Positions 6,565 through 15,271 of a stretch of DNA of 64,000 bases are shown in pieces. The stretch spans positions 212,456 to 276,455 of the forward strand of contig NZ_CP083986.1 of NCBI RefSeq assembly GCF_020172685.1, written 5' to 3'. Below the pieces are notes generated by a model. It saw nothing but the letters and a program-made list of their open reading frames with translations. It was not told where the DNA came from and ran no database searches. Every line of letters starts with the position of its first letter. The stretch's first letter is position 1. This DNA comes from [Mycobacterium] nativiensis (GTDB taxonomy: Bacteria; Actinomycetota; Actinomycetes; Mycobacteriales; Mycobacteriaceae). The position numbers were made by a program, and so were the translations under genes.

Positions 6565-9129
6565 ATGGCCCCTATCGAAACGCCCCGCGCCGTTCGCGAT
6601 CTCGTCGTGGTCGGGCACGGCATGGTGGGCCACCGATTCGTGGAGGCGTTGCGCGGCCGGGCCGGCAGCGGGCGCTGGCGGGTCACGGTGCTCGCCGAAG
6701 AGTGCGACCCCGCTTACGACCGGGTCGGCCTGACCTCCTACACCGACGGCTGGGACCGGTCACGGTTGGCGCTGCCGGGCAGTGACTACTCCGGCGACGA
6801 CCACGTCCGGCTGCTGCTGAGCACCCGGGTCACCGAAATCGATCGCGCCGGCAAGGCGGTGGTGGCCGCCGACGGACAGCGCTACGGCTACGACACCCTG
6901 GTGCTGTCCACCGGGTCGCGCGCCTTCGTGCCGCCTGTTCCCGGCCACGACCTGCCCGGCTGCCATGTCTATCGAACCCTGGACGACCTGGACGGTATCC
7001 GGGCCGACATCCAATGCATGCTCGAAGCCGGAATCACCCGGGCCGGCGTGGTGATCGGCGGTGGACTGCTGGGTCTGGAAGCGGCCAACGCGTTGCGCAA
7101 CTCCGGGATCGAGCCGCACATCGTCGAAATGGCGCCACGGCTGATGCCGCAGCAACTCGACGACGCGGGTGGCTTCCTGCTCGGCCGGATCATCGCCGAC
7201 CTGGGCATCGCCCTGCACATCGGTGTCGGCACCCAGTCCATTGAGCGCCGCACCCACGAATTCGGATCGCCGACGCTGAACGTGCGGCTCTCCGACGACA
7301 CCGTGATCGAGGCCGGCCTGGTGATCTTCGCCGCCGGGGTGCGCCCGCGCGACGAACTGGCCCGTGAGGCGGGGCTCGCGATCGCCGAGCGCGGCGGCGT
7401 CCTCACCGACTTCTCCTGCGTCACCAGTGACCCCGACGTCTATGCGATCGGTGAGGTGGCTGCCATCGAGGGTGTCTGCTACGGGTTGGTCGGGCCCGGC
7501 TACACCAGCGCCGAGGTGGTAGCCGACCGGCTGCTCGAGGGGGCCGCCGAGTTCGGCGAGGCCGACATGTCCACCAAGCTCAAGCTGCTCGGCGTCGACG
7601 TGGCCAGTTTCGGCGACGCGATGGGAACCACCGAGAACTCGCTGTCGGTCGTGGTCAACGACCCGGTGAAACGCACCTACGCCAAGCTGGTGCTCTCCGA
7701 TGACGCCAAGACCCTGCTCGGCGGCATCCTCGTCGGCGACGCCTCCTCCTACGGTGTGCTGCGCCCGATGGTCGGCGCCGAGCTGCCCGGTGATCCGCTG
7801 GACCTGATCGCCCCGGCGAGTGAGGGCGGCAAGACCTCACTGGGCATCACCGCGCTGCCCGCGGCGGCGCAGATCTGTTCCTGCAACAACGTCAGCAAGG
7901 GCGACATCGTCGAGGCCATCGCGAACGGCTGCCACGACGTGCAGGCCCTGAAGGACTGCACCAAGGCCGGAACCTCTTGCGGCTCTTGCATTCCGCTGCT
8001 CAAGGATCTGCTGATCGCCGAGGGGGTGGAGCAGTCCAAGGCGCTCTGCGAGCACTTCACCCAATCGCGGGCCGAGCTCTTCCAGATCATCCAGGTCACC
8101 GGGATCCGGACCTTCTCCGAACTGCTCGAACGCTTCGGCCACGGCCACGGTTGCGACATCTGCAAGCCGACCGTCGCATCGATCCTGGCCTCGACCGGAT
8201 CCGAGCACATCCTGGAGGGCGAACAGGCCGGGCTGCAGGACTCCAACGACCACTTCCTGGCCAATATCCAGCGCAACGGCAGCTACTCGGTGGTACCGCG
8301 GGTGCCCGGTGGTGAGATCAAACCCGAGCACCTGATCCTGATCGGCCAGATCGCCCAGGAGTTCGGCCTCTACACCAAAATCACCGGCGGTCAGCGCATC
8401 GACATGTTCGGCGCCCGGGTGGATCAGTTGCCGGCTATCTGGCGCAAGCTGGTCGACGCCGGTATGGAATCCGGTCAGGCATACGGCAAGTCGTTGCGCA
8501 CGGTGAAGAGCTGCGTGGGCAGTGACTGGTGCCGATACGGGCAGCAGGACTCGGTGAAGATGGCCGTCGACCTGGAGCTGCGTTACCGGGGGCTGCGCGC
8601 GCCGCACAAGATCAAGATGGGGGTGTCCGGCTGCGCTCGCGAGTGCGCCGAGGCACGCGCCAAGGACGTCGGAGTGATCGCCACCGAGGTCGGTTGGAAC
8701 CTCTACGTCGGCGGCAACGGCGGCATGAGCCCCAAGCACGCTCAGCTGCTGGCCAGCGACCTCGACACCGAAACGGTGTTCCGCTACATCGACCGGTTCC
8801 TGATGTTCTACATCAGCACCGCCGATCGACTGCAGCGCACCGCCCCATGGATCGAGTCGATCGACGGCGGCCTGGACCACGTCCGGCAGGTCGTCTGCGA
8901 AGACTCATTGGGACTGGCCTCCGAGTTCGAAGAGGCGATGGCCCGTCACGTCGACAACTACACCGACGAGTGGAAGGGGGTGCTCGACGATCCGGAGAAG
9001 CTGTCGCGCTTCGTGTCGTTCGTCAACGCCCCCGACGCCGAAGACCCCACAGTCGCATTCACCGAGCGCGACGGACGCAGGATTCCGTTGCCCGTCCCGG
9101 TGCTGCACTCATCCAAGGAGGAATCATGA
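6565..9129 (+). CDS. nirB: Assimilatory nitrite reductase [NAD(P)H] large subunit NirB
   Basis: This 854-aa enzyme reduces nitrite to ammonium with NAD(P)H. The order is an FAD/NAD-binding reductase (about 10-380, first GHGMVGHR), a BFD-like [2Fe-2S] domain (Cys438, 440, 472, 475), a ferredoxin-like half domain and the siroheme/[4Fe-4S] domain with Cys650, 656, 690 and 694 (CVGSDWC and GCARECAEA). An in-frame ATG at 6523 would add 14 residues over a palindrome and a -10 box. The ATG at 6565 is preferred and appears leaderless. It overlaps nirD by 4 bp. The neighbouring NarK transporters and chelatase-like protein fit nitrate assimilation and siroheme supply. Confidence 0.95.
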   Translation: MAPIETPRAVRDLVVVGHGMVGHRFVEALRGRAGSGRWRVTVLAEECDPAYDRVGLTSYTDGWDRSRLALPGSDYSGDDHVRLLLSTRVTEIDRAGKAVVAADGQRYGYDTLVLSTGSRAFVPPVPGHDLPGCHVYRTLDDLDGIRADIQCMLEAGITRAGVVIGGGLLGLEAANALRNSGIEPHIVEMAPRLMPQQLDDAGGFLLGRIIADLGIALHIGVGTQSIERRTHEFGSPTLNVRLSDDTVIEAGLVIFAAGVRPRDELAREAGLAIAERGGVLTDFSCVTSDPDVYAIGEVAAIEGVCYGLVGPGYTSAEVVADRLLEGAAEFGEADMSTKLKLLGVDVASFGDAMGTTENSLSVVVNDPVKRTYAKLVLSDDAKTLLGGILVGDASSYGVLRPMVGAELPGDPLDLIAPASEGGKTSLGITALPAAAQICSCNNVSKGDIVEAIANGCHDVQALKDCTKAGTSCGSCIPLLKDLLIAEGVEQSKALCEHFTQSRAELFQIIQVTGIRTFSELLERFGHGHGCDICKPTVASILASTGSEHILEGEQAGLQDSNDHFLANIQRNGSYSVVPRVPGGEIKPEHLILIGQIAQEFGLYTKITGGQRIDMFGARVDQLPAIWRKLVDAGMESGQAYGKSLRTVKSCVGSDWCRYGQQDSVKMAVDLELRYRGLRAPHKIKMGVSGCARECAEARAKDVGVIATEVGWNLYVGGNGGMSPKHAQLLASDLDTETVFRYIDRFLMFYISTADRLQRTAPWIESIDGGLDHVRQVVCEDSLGLASEFEEAMARHVDNYTDEWKGVLDDPEKLSRFVSFVNAPDAEDPTVAFTERDGRRIPLPVPVLHSSKEES

Positions 9130-9497
9130 TTGCCACCACCCACATCGAGTCCTGGACCACCGCCTGCAGTTACGACCGTCTGATTCCCGGTCTCGGGGTC
9201 GGGGTGCTGCTCGACAACGGCACGCAGGCCGCACTGTTCCGGCTCGACGACGGTTCGGTGCACGCGATCTGCAACGTCGACCCGTTCTCTCGCGCGGCGG
9301 TGATGTCCCGCGGGATCGTCGGCGACCGAGGCGGCAGGATGACCGTCGCCTCACCGCTGAAGAAGCAGGTCTTCGCGTTCGACGACGGCACCTGCCTGGA
9401 CGACCCGCGCTTCTCGGTGCGGGTGTACCCCACTCGGATCACGCCCGAGGGCGACGTCCAGGTCGGCCGCGTAGCCGCCGATCGGGCTGTCGCTTAG
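9126..9497 (+). CDS. nirD: Nitrite reductase small subunit NirD
   Basis: A 123-aa subunit with the Rieske-like fold of NirD. The [2Fe-2S] ligand pairs Cys-x-His are absent, as is normal for NirD; the sequence instead reads AICNVDPFSRAAVMSRGIVG. The ATG at 9126 overlaps the nirB stop (ATGA) and has an AAGGAGGAAT ribosome site inside the end of nirB. A longer reading in this frame is only the shadow of nirB. Its stop overlaps the end of the convergent HemD-OmpR gene by 4 bp. Confidence 0.93.
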   Translation: MIATTHIESWTTACSYDRLIPGLGVGVLLDNGTQAALFRLDDGSVHAICNVDPFSRAAVMSRGIVGDRGGRMTVASPLKKQVFAFDDGTCLDDPRFSVRVYPTRITPEGDVQVGRVAADRAVA

Positions 9498-10630
9498 TCC
9501 TCCGGGTCGACCGCCAGCCGGTAGCCGCGTTTGACCACTGTGGCGACAATATTCTTGTCGCCCAGTGCAGTCCGGAGTCGTAGCACCGCCGATTCGACCG
9601 CATGGGTGCTGCTGCCGTTGCCAGGCAATGCCTCGAGCAGGTTATCGCGGGAGACGACCCGGCCGGGTCGGTGGGCCAGGGCCCGAAGGGTTGCCATCTC
9701 GGCAGGCGATACCGGCTTGACCACCCCGTCGACCATCACGCGACTGCTCAGGATCTCGATCCGGTGGCCGGCGGCATGCACGGTGTCGGTGCGCAGCCGA
9801 GGTAATTCGTCGACGATGTGACGGGCTAACGCCCCCAGGCGCATTCGCCGTGGCGATGACGTGGGTACGCCCAACCGCTCCAGCGGCCGGGCGGTCACCG
9901 GACCCACGCACATCGCGTGCACGCCGGACCGCAGTGCGCCAAGCAGCGCGTCGGTGAGGCCGAGGTCGGCAGCACGCATCAGCGTCGCCATCACCGCAGC
10001 CGCCGAGGTGAAGCTGACGGCGTCGAACTGTCGTTGGGCGATCTCGGCGGTCAGTTGGTCGAACTCCCCGCCAGGCCCCGCCGCCCGCCATCGGTAGACC
10101 CGGATGGGCACTACATCGGCGCCCGCCCCCCGAAGTCGGTCGAGTAGTTCGGGTTCCGGATCCCAACCGTCGGTGGAGCCGTGCAGCTGGACGGCGATCC
10201 GGCGGCCTGCCCCACCGGATTCGAGCAGGTAATCGAGGGTCGCGGCCGACGATTCGGACTCGGGGGACCACTCCTCGGGTAGTCCGGCGGCACGCAATGC
10301 GCCGACCGCCTTCGGTCCACGAGCCACGACGCGGGCGGTGGACAAGGCCTTGGTCAGCTCGTCCGCGAGGCCCCAGCCCTCTGCGGCGGCGATCCAGCCG
10401 CGGAAGCCGATCGCGGTCAGCACGACCAGGATGTCAGGCGGCTCGGCGATCAGTGATTCGGTGCGCTGGTGCAGTTGGTCGTCGTCAGTCAGATCGATCA
10501 TGGTGATCGCCGGGGTGGCGCGGACGCTGGCGCCATGGCGTTCCAGCAGTGTGCAGAGCTCATCGGCGCGGCGCGCGGATGTCACCGCGACTCGGTAGCC
10601 GCTCAGCGGCTCCTGGCCCAGCCCACTCAT
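9494..10630 (-). CDS. Uroporphyrinogen-III synthase (HemD)-OmpR fusion regulator (Rv0260c type)
   Basis: A 378-aa two-domain protein. Residues about 8-260 form a HemD-like uroporphyrinogen-III synthase domain (YRVAVTSARRADELCTLLERHG through AMCVGPVTARPLERLG). Residues about 290-375 form an OmpR-type winged helix ending KNIVATVVKRGYRLAV. The start at 10630 has a GGAGGTAG ribosome site; upstream reading in this frame is antisense to narK. It follows the NarK-type gene by 35 bp on the same strand. By analogy with Rv0260c it may link tetrapyrrole or nitrite state to nir/nar expression. Whether the HemD domain keeps catalysis cannot be told, since the family has few invariant residues. Confidence 0.85.
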   Translation of the reverse strand: MSGLGQEPLSGYRVAVTSARRADELCTLLERHGASVRATPAITMIDLTDDDQLHQRTESLIAEPPDILVVLTAIGFRGWIAAAEGWGLADELTKALSTARVVARGPKAVGALRAAGLPEEWSPESESSAATLDYLLESGGAGRRIAVQLHGSTDGWDPEPELLDRLRGAGADVVPIRVYRWRAAGPGGEFDQLTAEIAQRQFDAVSFTSAAAVMATLMRAADLGLTDALLGALRSGVHAMCVGPVTARPLERLGVPTSSPRRMRLGALARHIVDELPRLRTDTVHAAGHRIEILSSRVMVDGVVKPVSPAEMATLRALAHRPGRVVSRDNLLEALPGNGSSTHAVESAVLRLRTALGDKNIVATVVKRGYRLAVDPED

Positions 10631-10665
10631 GTATCTACCTCCGGCGCTGCGGATTTCGGATGGCC

Positions 10666-12057
10666 TTACGCCGATGCCAACGCCGCCCGGGCCGGGCGCG
10701 GGATGAGGAGCGGGCGACGGACGTACCGCAGCCATGTCAGTCCCGCGGCGCCGACGTAGCCCGCGAGGAAGATCCAGATTGCTGTGGTGGCCGATCCACT
10801 GGCCAGATATGACTGCCGCAGCGCCAGATTGATACCGACACCGCCGAACGCGCCGATTGCCCCGGCGAACCCGATCAACGCCCCGGACATGGCTCGCGAC
10901 CAGTTCCGGCGGGCGCCCTCGCTCAGGCCCAGTGCGTGGCTGTGAGCCTCGAAGACCGACGGGATCATCTTGTACACCGAGCCGTTGCCGATCCCGGACA
11001 TGATGAACAGTGCGACGAATCCGACGACGTAGCCGACCATGGTGGCGCCGGCGGTCGGACCGCTGTGATGATCGTCGAGGGTGCTGACGCCGACCAGCAG
11101 CCCGGACGCGGCGAACATCCCGCCGAAGGCTGTCAGCGTGACCCGGCCACCGCCGAACCGGTCGGCCACCCGCCCGCCGAAGATCCGGGCCACTGATCCC
11201 AAAAGCGGTCCCAGAAACGCGATTTGAGCAGCATGCAGTGAGGCCTGTGCGGCGCTCTGCCCGCCGCCCACAAAGCTGAGCTGCAGGACCTGGCCGAAGG
11301 CGAATGAGAACCCGATGAATGAGCCGAAGGTCGCGATGTACAACAGCGCGATGATCCAGGTGTCGATCTCGGACATGATCGAGCGCATCGCGGTCAGGTC
11401 GGCCCGGTGCTTCTCCAGGTTGTCCATGAACATGGCCGCGCAGACCCCGGTGACCGCGAGAAACACCAGATAGATCGCGCATACCCAGTGGGGTTGCCGA
11501 TCGCCGGCGGTTGCCAGCACTCCCAACCCGACCAGCTGGATCAGCGGTACTCCGAGGTTGCCGCCGCCGGCGTTGACTGCCAGCGCCCAGCCTTTGAGTC
11601 GGTGCGGGTAGAAGGAGTTGACGTTGGTCATCGACGCTGCGAAGTTGCCGCCACCGAAACCGGTCAGGACCGCGCACACCAGATAGGGCCACAGCGGCAG
11701 GCCCGGGTGGGCCAGCAGACCCATGATCGCCACGGTCGGGATCAACAGGACCAGCGCGGAGAAGACCGTCCAGTTTCGGCCGCCGAACGCCGCGGTGGCG
11801 AGCGAGTACGGGATGCGCAGCGCGCCGCCGGCCAGGGTGGCGACGGCAGCGAGGAGGAATTTGTCGCCCGCGGTGAAGCCGTAGACGGATTCGGGCATGA
11901 ACAGCACCATCACCGACCAGATCGCCCAGATCGAGAAGCCGGCGTGTTCGGCGACGGTCGACCAGATCAGATTGCGGCGGGCGATCTTGTCGTTACCGGC
12001 CGCCCAGGCCACGGTGTCTTCGGGATCCCAATCAGCGATGACGTGTGAACGAGCCAT
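10666..12057 (-). CDS. narK3: NarK-type nitrate/nitrite transporter (narK3-like)
   Basis: This 463-aa major facilitator protein has about 12 hydrophobic segments. It carries the NarK signature loops GFGGGNFAASMTNVNSFYP near residues 135-153 and GIGNGSVYKMIPSVFE near 355-370. It imports nitrate or exports nitrite across the cytoplasmic membrane. Position beside the Rv0260c-like regulator matches narK3 (Rv0261c) in M. tuberculosis. The ATG at 12057 lies six bases behind a TACTGT -10 box, so a leaderless transcript is likely. It is a close paralogue of the gene at 13652-15058. Confidence 0.9.
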   Translation of the reverse strand: MARSHVIADWDPEDTVAWAAGNDKIARRNLIWSTVAEHAGFSIWAIWSVMVLFMPESVYGFTAGDKFLLAAVATLAGGALRIPYSLATAAFGGRNWTVFSALVLLIPTVAIMGLLAHPGLPLWPYLVCAVLTGFGGGNFAASMTNVNSFYPHRLKGWALAVNAGGGNLGVPLIQLVGLGVLATAGDRQPHWVCAIYLVFLAVTGVCAAMFMDNLEKHRADLTAMRSIMSEIDTWIIALLYIATFGSFIGFSFAFGQVLQLSFVGGGQSAAQASLHAAQIAFLGPLLGSVARIFGGRVADRFGGGRVTLTAFGGMFAASGLLVGVSTLDDHHSGPTAGATMVGYVVGFVALFIMSGIGNGSVYKMIPSVFEAHSHALGLSEGARRNWSRAMSGALIGFAGAIGAFGGVGINLALRQSYLASGSATTAIWIFLAGYVGAAGLTWLRYVRRPLLIPRPARAALASA

Positions 12058-12063
12058 GTGGTC

Positions 12064-12069
12064 ACAGTA
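12064..12069 (-). promoter_or_regulatory. -10 box of the leaderless narK3 promoter
   Basis: On the minus strand TACTGT (TANNNT) is followed by GACCAC and the ATG. A GTAAC half-site and an adjacent GAAAC lie about 23-27 bases before the start, but without the usual six-base spacing, so GlnR control is doubtful here. Confidence 0.5.
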
Positions 12070-12244
12070 GGAACGTTTCGTTACCAGAAAGCTGCACCTG
12101 ATGACCCGCCCGTGAACTTGTGCTCACGGGGTCACGGGCCGGGTGTGAGACCGCTCGAAGGAGTCCGGCATTCACCTCTGTTCGAGGTGGACGCGGCGGT
12201 AGTCTCACATTGGTCCCCGTAACCCCCACTGACGGAGTCGGCAG

Positions 12245-12580
12245 ATGAAGAAATTCTCCCTGACAGCCCTGGCCCGCGATCAACTAGACCGTGCGGGTAC
12301 GGAATCCAGCGGACGCAGCGCCACCACGGTGGTCGGGGGCCACGAATGCGTATTGCGGCAGACCGTAATCGCGCTGCGGGAAGGGCAGACCCTCGACGAT
12401 CACGACAACTCGGCGGACGATGCGACGCTGTATGTGCTCGGTGGCCGGATCAAGTTGACATCGGGGGAGGATTCCTGGATCGGCCGAACCGGTGACCTGT
12501 TGGTGATACCCGATGCGGTGCATGCGGTCAGTGCCATCGAGGACGCCACCCTGCTACTTACCGTTGCGAAAAAACCCTGA
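12245..12580 (+). CDS. Small cupin-fold protein
   Basis: A 111-aa single cupin barrel. The metal-site region is weak: a lone DDHDN takes the place of the usual H-x-H motif, and the second motif reads LLVIPDAVHAV with one histidine. It may bind a small ligand or metal, but the enzymatic or sensory role is unknown. The start ATG at 12245 has a modest GGAG. The 3' end overlaps the end of the convergent chelatase-like gene by 27 bp. I know of no M. tuberculosis counterpart at this position, so it looks like an insertion within the nitrogen block. Confidence 0.75.
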   Translation: MKKFSLTALARDQLDRAGTESSGRSATTVVGGHECVLRQTVIALREGQTLDDHDNSADDATLYVLGGRIKLTSGEDSWIGRTGDLLVIPDAVHAVSAIEDATLLLTVAKKP

Positions 12581-13270
12581 CTGCAACGGAATACGTGTCT
12601 GAGCTGTGATGAACCGATCGGCGACGATCCGGGCGATACCGGGGTGGGAGCCCAGCGGTTCGGTGACCAGATCCGCCCCCGAATCGTGCAGCCGTCGCTG
12701 AAAGAGTCCGTCTGCCATCAGATAAGAGGCGACCACCACTCGGCCTGCGCCACGGCTGCGCAGGGCGGCCACCGACTCAGCGACTGTGGGGCCGCCGATA
12801 GCGGCGAACGCCACCTGGACGTGGGCGCCGAGCAGCCCTGAAAGCATCTGCGCGGCCCGGCTCAGATCGGCGCGTGCGGTCGGGTCCGAGGAACCGGCCG
12901 CCGCCAGGATCACCGAGTCGCCGGGACGCCAACCCGATTCGGCCAGTCGCGCGGCGACCACCGTGGCGATGCCCTGGTCGGGCCCCAGGGCCGGGGTCAT
13001 TGTGACGTCCGGGTGCCCGCTGGCGGCGACGTGCGTGGGCAGGTCCACGCCGACGTGGTATCCACGGGCCAGGAATGCCGGCACGAGAATCGCCGGGCTC
13101 CCGGTGTGGGCCTCAGCGGCAAGGAGTTCCATCGGAGTGGGTCCCAGCACGTCGACGAAGGCCACTCGCACCGGCTGAGCCAGCAGCGCGCCGACCCGTT
13201 CGGCGAGCTCGCCGATCATCACGACGCCCTCGGGCCGACGGGTGCCATGTGCGACCAGGATGGGGATCAT
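12554..13270 (-). CDS. Sirohydrochlorin chelatase-like CbiX/SirB protein (Rv0259c type)
   Basis: A 238-aa protein made of two CbiX-like halves. It begins MIPILVAHGTRRPEG, with the conserved catalytic histidine of HGTR at residue 8. Further motifs are PAFLARGYHVGVDLP and, in the second half, VVASYLMADGLFQRRL. Family members insert Fe2+ or Co2+ into sirohydrochlorin. Siroheme is the cofactor of NirB, so a ferrochelatase role here is plausible. The start overlaps the end of the winged-helix gene at 13267 by 4 bp, which indicates coupled expression. Confidence 0.82.
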   Translation of the reverse strand: MIPILVAHGTRRPEGVVMIGELAERVGALLAQPVRVAFVDVLGPTPMELLAAEAHTGSPAILVPAFLARGYHVGVDLPTHVAASGHPDVTMTPALGPDQGIATVVAARLAESGWRPGDSVILAAAGSSDPTARADLSRAAQMLSGLLGAHVQVAFAAIGGPTVAESVAALRSRGAGRVVVASYLMADGLFQRRLHDSGADLVTEPLGSHPGIARIVADRFITAQTRIPLQSGFFRNGK

Positions 13271-13575
13271 GCGGCCCCCGGTTGCTCGTCGACAGCCAAT
13301 CGGTAGCCCCGTTTGATCACGGTGGCGACAATCTGGCTGTCGCCCAACGCCGTTCGAAGACGCAGGACCGCACTGTCCACCGCGTGCTTGCTGCTGCCAT
13401 GACCCGGCAGGGCCTGCAGCAGCGCATCGCGGGCCACCACGAGGCCTGGGCGGTGCGCCAGCACACGCAGGGTGGCCAGGCCGGCCGGGGAGACCGGTTT
13501 GACCATTCCATCGACCAGAACGCGGCTGTCCTCGATCTCGATCAGGTGACCGGCGGCGCGAACGGCGGTGCTCAT
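13267..13575 (-). CDS. Free-standing OmpR-type winged-helix protein, paralogue of the HemD-OmpR C-terminus
   Basis: This 102-aa protein is almost only a DNA-binding domain: VDGMVKPVSPAGLATLRVLA, then HAVDSAVLRLRTALGD and VIKRGYRLAVDE. It is nearly identical in layout to residues 285-378 of the fusion regulator at 9494-10630, but the HemD domain is missing. The reading frame starts cleanly at an ATG with a GlnR-like box in front, so it is a shortened gene and not a broken one. It overlaps the chelatase-like gene by 4 bp. It may be a constitutive or competing binder at the fusion regulator's sites. Confidence 0.8.
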   Translation of the reverse strand: MSTAVRAAGHLIEIEDSRVLVDGMVKPVSPAGLATLRVLAHRPGLVVARDALLQALPGHGSSKHAVDSAVLRLRTALGDSQIVATVIKRGYRLAVDEQPGAA

Positions 13576-13597
13576 GTATCAGGTTTAACGGCAGCTG

Positions 13598-13613
13598 GTT
13601 TCCACTGTGTTAC
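13598..13613 (-). promoter_or_regulatory. GlnR-type box GTAAC-N6-GAAAC upstream of the winged-helix gene
   Basis: On the minus strand this is an exact match to the two half-sites of the actinobacterial GlnR consensus with a six-base spacer, 23-38 bases before the ATG at 13575. The surrounding 55 bp resemble the region upstream of the second narK gene. Confidence 0.6.
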
Positions 13614-13651
13614 CGATCTATTTCCAGTCAGTTGCCCGGTTCGCTGTTCGA

Positions 13652-15058
13652 TCACACCAGAGCCGTCTCGTTCTCGCGCCGAGCCTGCGAACCCGGGACC
13701 GCCGGCACCCGCGGCGGACGACGAAGGTACATGACCCAGGTCAATGCGGCTGCGGCGCAATAGGATGCCAAGAAGATCCAGAAGGCCGGCGTCTCGGTTC
13801 CGGTGCTGGCGTAGGCCTGTCGCAACGTCAGGTTGATCGCCACCCCGCCGAGTGCGCCGACCGCGGTGGCGAACCCGATCAACGCGCCGGAATGTGAACG
13901 CGCCCAGTGCCGTCGCTCGGCTTCACTGAGGTCCAGCGACCGGCTGCGGGCCTCGAAGATCGACGGGATCATCTTGAGCACCGATCCGTTGCCCATGCCC
14001 GCCAGGATGAACAGCGCGATGAATCCGACGACGTAGAGCACGATGTTGATCGTCGTCACCGAGCCCCGGTGGTGGTCGTCGATCGTGCTGCTGACGGCCA
14101 GCACCCCGGCGGCCAGGATCATGCCGAGGAAGACTCCGAAGGTGACCCGACTGCCGCCACGCCGATCGGCCACCCGGCCGCCGTAGATCCGGGCAAGGGC
14201 GCCCAACAGCGGCCCCAGGAACGCGATCCGGGCGGCATACAGCGACGCCTGGGCTGCGCTGTAGCCGGTCTCTTCGAAGGTGACGTGCAGCACCTGCGCG
14301 AAGGCGAATGCGAACCCGATGAAGGAGCCGAAGGCGGCGCAGTACAGCGCGGCGATGATCCAGCTGTCCGCGACCGACAGGATCGAGCGGATGCCCCCCA
14401 CCTCTTCCATACCGTGGTCGAGGTTGTCCATGCGCAGGGCGGCGCCGATCCCGACGATCGCCAGCAGCACCAGGTAGATGGCACAGACCAGATACGGCTT
14501 GGTGTTGCCGACGGTGGCCAGCACGAGCAGGCCGACCAATTGGATGGCCGCCACCCCGAGGTTGCCGATGCCGCCGCACAGGCCCAGCGCGCCGCCCTTG
14601 AGGCGCTGGGGGTAAAAGGCGTCGACGTTGGCCAGCGAGGCGGCGTAGTTGCCGCCGCCCAGGCCGGTCAGTGCCGCGCACACCAGGTACATCCACATCG
14701 GCTGCCCGGGGTTGACCAGCAGCAGCAGGGTGCCGATGGTGGGGACCAGCAGGATCAGCGAGGAGAACATCGCCCAGTTGCGACCGCCGAACTTGGCGGT
14801 GGCCGACACATAGGGCACTCGAACGCACGCACCGACCAGGGTGGCGACCGCCGCCAGCAGCAGTTTGTCACCCGGCTTGATGCCGTAGATCGACTCGGGC
14901 ATGAACAGCACCACGACCGACCACAGCGACCAGATGGAGAAGGCGACGTGCATGGTGGCCGTCGACCAGATGAGGTTGCGACGTGCGATGGCCTTGTTAC
15001 CGCGTTCCCAGGCCGCGCTGTCCTCGGGATCGAAATCGGTGATGTGAGTGTGCGTCAT
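13652..15058 (-). CDS. NarK-type nitrate/nitrite transporter, second copy
   Basis: A 468-aa, roughly 12-segment MFS transporter, clearly paralogous to the narK3-like gene. Both begin with a D-x-DPED-x-x-AW motif followed by (K/R)-x-IARRNLIWST. Both share the GLGGGNYAASLANVDAFYP and GMGNGSVLKMIPSIFEA signature loops. The ATG at 15058 is chosen because an AGGAGACC ribosome site lies in front of it; an ATG at 15073 would put that site inside the gene. The 5' leader is long (over 190 bases to the GlnR-like box) and contains a strong hairpin. Direction of nitrate/nitrite transport cannot be read from sequence. Confidence 0.9.
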   Translation of the reverse strand: MTHTHITDFDPEDSAAWERGNKAIARRNLIWSTATMHVAFSIWSLWSVVVLFMPESIYGIKPGDKLLLAAVATLVGACVRVPYVSATAKFGGRNWAMFSSLILLVPTIGTLLLLVNPGQPMWMYLVCAALTGLGGGNYAASLANVDAFYPQRLKGGALGLCGGIGNLGVAAIQLVGLLVLATVGNTKPYLVCAIYLVLLAIVGIGAALRMDNLDHGMEEVGGIRSILSVADSWIIAALYCAAFGSFIGFAFAFAQVLHVTFEETGYSAAQASLYAARIAFLGPLLGALARIYGGRVADRRGGSRVTFGVFLGMILAAGVLAVSSTIDDHHRGSVTTINIVLYVVGFIALFILAGMGNGSVLKMIPSIFEARSRSLDLSEAERRHWARSHSGALIGFATAVGALGGVAINLTLRQAYASTGTETPAFWIFLASYCAAAALTWVMYLRRPPRVPAVPGSQARRENETALV

Positions 15059-15218
15059 TGAAGGTCTCCTCATGCTCTCGAGCCACCGCTACGCGACGTC
15101 GCGTCCGGGTGGGACGACGTGCGAACCTACCGACCAGGTCTGGCAAGTCGCGGTGCAGAAGCTGAAAATGCCTTGGAGTGGAGACCTTCTTGCATGTGCG
15201 TTAACCAGATCTGTTCAG

Positions 15219-15249
15219 CTGAGGCGGCCCGCGATGCGGACCGCCTCAG
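15219..15249 (-). promoter_or_regulatory. Strong hairpin in the leader of the second narK gene
   Basis: CTGAGGCGG pairs perfectly with CCGCCTCAG, and after one mismatch CCGC pairs with GCGG around a GAT loop. It lies between the GlnR-like box and the narK start on the minus strand and is not followed by a T run. It could be a leader regulatory structure, or a factor-assisted terminator for the upstream sbtA-like gene. Confidence 0.5.
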
Positions 15250-15271
15250 GTAATAGGTTTACGCGCAGCTG

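Noticed and set aside
9126..9497. A Rieske [2Fe-2S] site in NirD
   Set aside because: The Cys-x-His pairs are absent, as is usual for NirD.
9494..11692. A 732-codon minus-strand frame extending the HemD-OmpR gene upstream
   Set aside because: The extra 354 codons lie under the narK3-like gene in another frame and have low-complexity Arg/Pro content; the ATG at 10630 has a ribosome site and begins the recognised domain.
12058..12100. A GlnR box upstream of narK3
   Set aside because: GTAAC and GAAAC are adjacent without the six-base spacer, and a second half-site at the right distance is missing.
15119..15195. A 22-codon leader ORF in front of the second narK gene
   Set aside because: It has no ribosome site and no run of regulatory codons; no reason to prefer it over chance.
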